NCBI GenBank assembly: GCA_027622315.1
Contig: JAQBZW010000008.1
Location: 1-32,705, forward strand
Direction: 5' to 3'
Origin: Chloroflexota bacterium
GTDB lineage: Bacteria; Chloroflexota; Dehalococcoidia; UBA2979
Length of the DNA stretch: 32,705 nucleotides
Positions 32,313-32,705 of this stretch are shown piece after piece; position 1 is the first letter of the stretch, and every line of letters starts with the position of its first letter. The position numbers and the translations under genes were made by a program. The notes beneath the pieces were generated by a model. That model saw only the letters and a program-made list of their open reading frames with translations, did no database searches and had not been told where the DNA came from.

Positions 32313-32705
32313 TTAGCGCGGGAGCTTCTTGCGGGCGCTCTTCGCCATCTTGCCGGCGCGCTTCGCGTTCTGCTCCATCGCCGACTCCATGGCCGAGCCT
32401 CCCGCGATCATGCGGCCCAGGACGCGGCGTAGGCGGGCAATGATGCCGAGCGAACCGGCGGTTGCCATCGCGGCGATCGCGGAGTCGCGGGCGGCCTGCA
32501 GGGCCTGCTCGCGGCGCGAGGCGCGGTGACGACGGCGGGCGAAGATCAATCCGCCGGCGCCGGCCACGAGCAACACCACGCCGCCGATCCCACCGATCAG
32601 CTTCATGCGCGAGGGGCCGCTCTCGTCCGGCGCATCCCAGCTCCACGGCGTGGGCGCGGGTGCGGGCTCCGGCGTGGCGCCCGCGCTTGTCGGGGGCAGG
32701 CCGCT
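32313..32705 (-). CDS. C-terminal part of a membrane-anchored protein, cut by window edge
   Basis: The track begins this ORF at an internal ATG (32606), but the frame is open to the window end, so the gene very likely starts outside. 130 residues are visible: a Pro/Ala/Thr-rich linker (ATPEPAPAPTPWSWD), a membrane helix (IGGIGGVVLLVAGAGGLIF), a basic stop (ARRRHRASRRE), an Ala-rich helical region (ALQAARDSAIAAMATAG) and a very basic end (KRAGKMAKSARKKLPR). This suggests an extracytoplasmic domain linked to a single membrane anchor and a cytoplasmic nucleic-acid- or lipid-facing tail. If the ATG at 32606 were used, a 97-aa membrane protein would result. Function unknown. Confidence 0.65.
   Translation of the reverse strand, partial: SGLPPTSAGATPEPAPAPTPWSWDAPDESGPSRMKLIGGIGGVVLLVAGAGGLIFARRRHRASRREQALQAARDSAIAAMATAGSLGIIARLRRVLGRMIAGGSAMESAMEQNAKRAGKMAKSARKKLPR

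Overview
The window comes from a GC-rich bacterial chromosome with densely packed genes. Gene content suggests an aerobic or microaerophilic member of Chloroflexota, possibly a Dehalococcoidia-like lineage. The pointers are an 11-gene nuo cluster without nuoEFG, a GerW-family gene, MaoC-type hydratase pairs, and several leaderless or GTG/TTG starts. This placement is inferred from gene content only. No taxonomic marker was searched.

Layout. (1) 1-3216, minus strand: an origin-proximal cluster reading rpmH, rnpA, yidD, a PQQ-propeller lipoprotein, yidC, jag/khpB (partial). A perfect parS-type palindrome lies at the lipoprotein start. (2) 3262-7002: a soluble lytic transglycosylase lipoprotein (minus), a small membrane protein, a peroxiredoxin gene with an in-frame TGA at the peroxidatic cysteine position followed by a SECIS-like hairpin (plus), and a MerR-family regulator (minus). 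(3) 7023-10423, minus: a barrel-like hypothetical protein with a poly-Asp tail, tRNA-Thr(CGT), a frameshifted GerW-family gene, and an ABC-2 type ATPase/permease/small-protein operon. (4) 10596-16623, a nitrogen-control island: an orphan OmpR-type regulator, a stand-alone winged-helix protein, glnK, amtB, a glutamine-synthetase-like protein that has lost metal ligands, and a canonical type I glutamine synthetase. A six-unit 11-bp phased repeat sits between amtB and the GS-like gene. (5) 16680-18580: a MaoC-type hydratase pair (plus) and an alpha/beta hydrolase (minus). (6) 18657-29164, minus: nuoA-B-C-D-H-I-J-K-L-M-N behind a strong promoter. (7) 29324-32175, minus: valS with an apparent leaderless leader peptide carrying three consecutive Val codons and a terminator hairpin. 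(8) 32313-32705: the C-terminal part of a membrane-anchored protein running off the window.

How the parts work together. The nitrogen island holds ammonium transport (AmtB), its PII partner (GlnK), an active-looking GS, a GS-like likely pseudoenzyme and two OmpR-class DNA-binding proteins. GlnK lacks the T-loop Tyr and both GS proteins lack the adenylylation Tyr, so the classical GlnD/GlnE cascade is probably absent and control is likely transcriptional. The best candidates for something not in a routine annotation are the selenocysteine peroxiredoxin (missed by ORF callers because TGA splits it), the Val-codon attenuator upstream of valS, the 11-bp phased operator array, and the GS-like pseudoenzyme.
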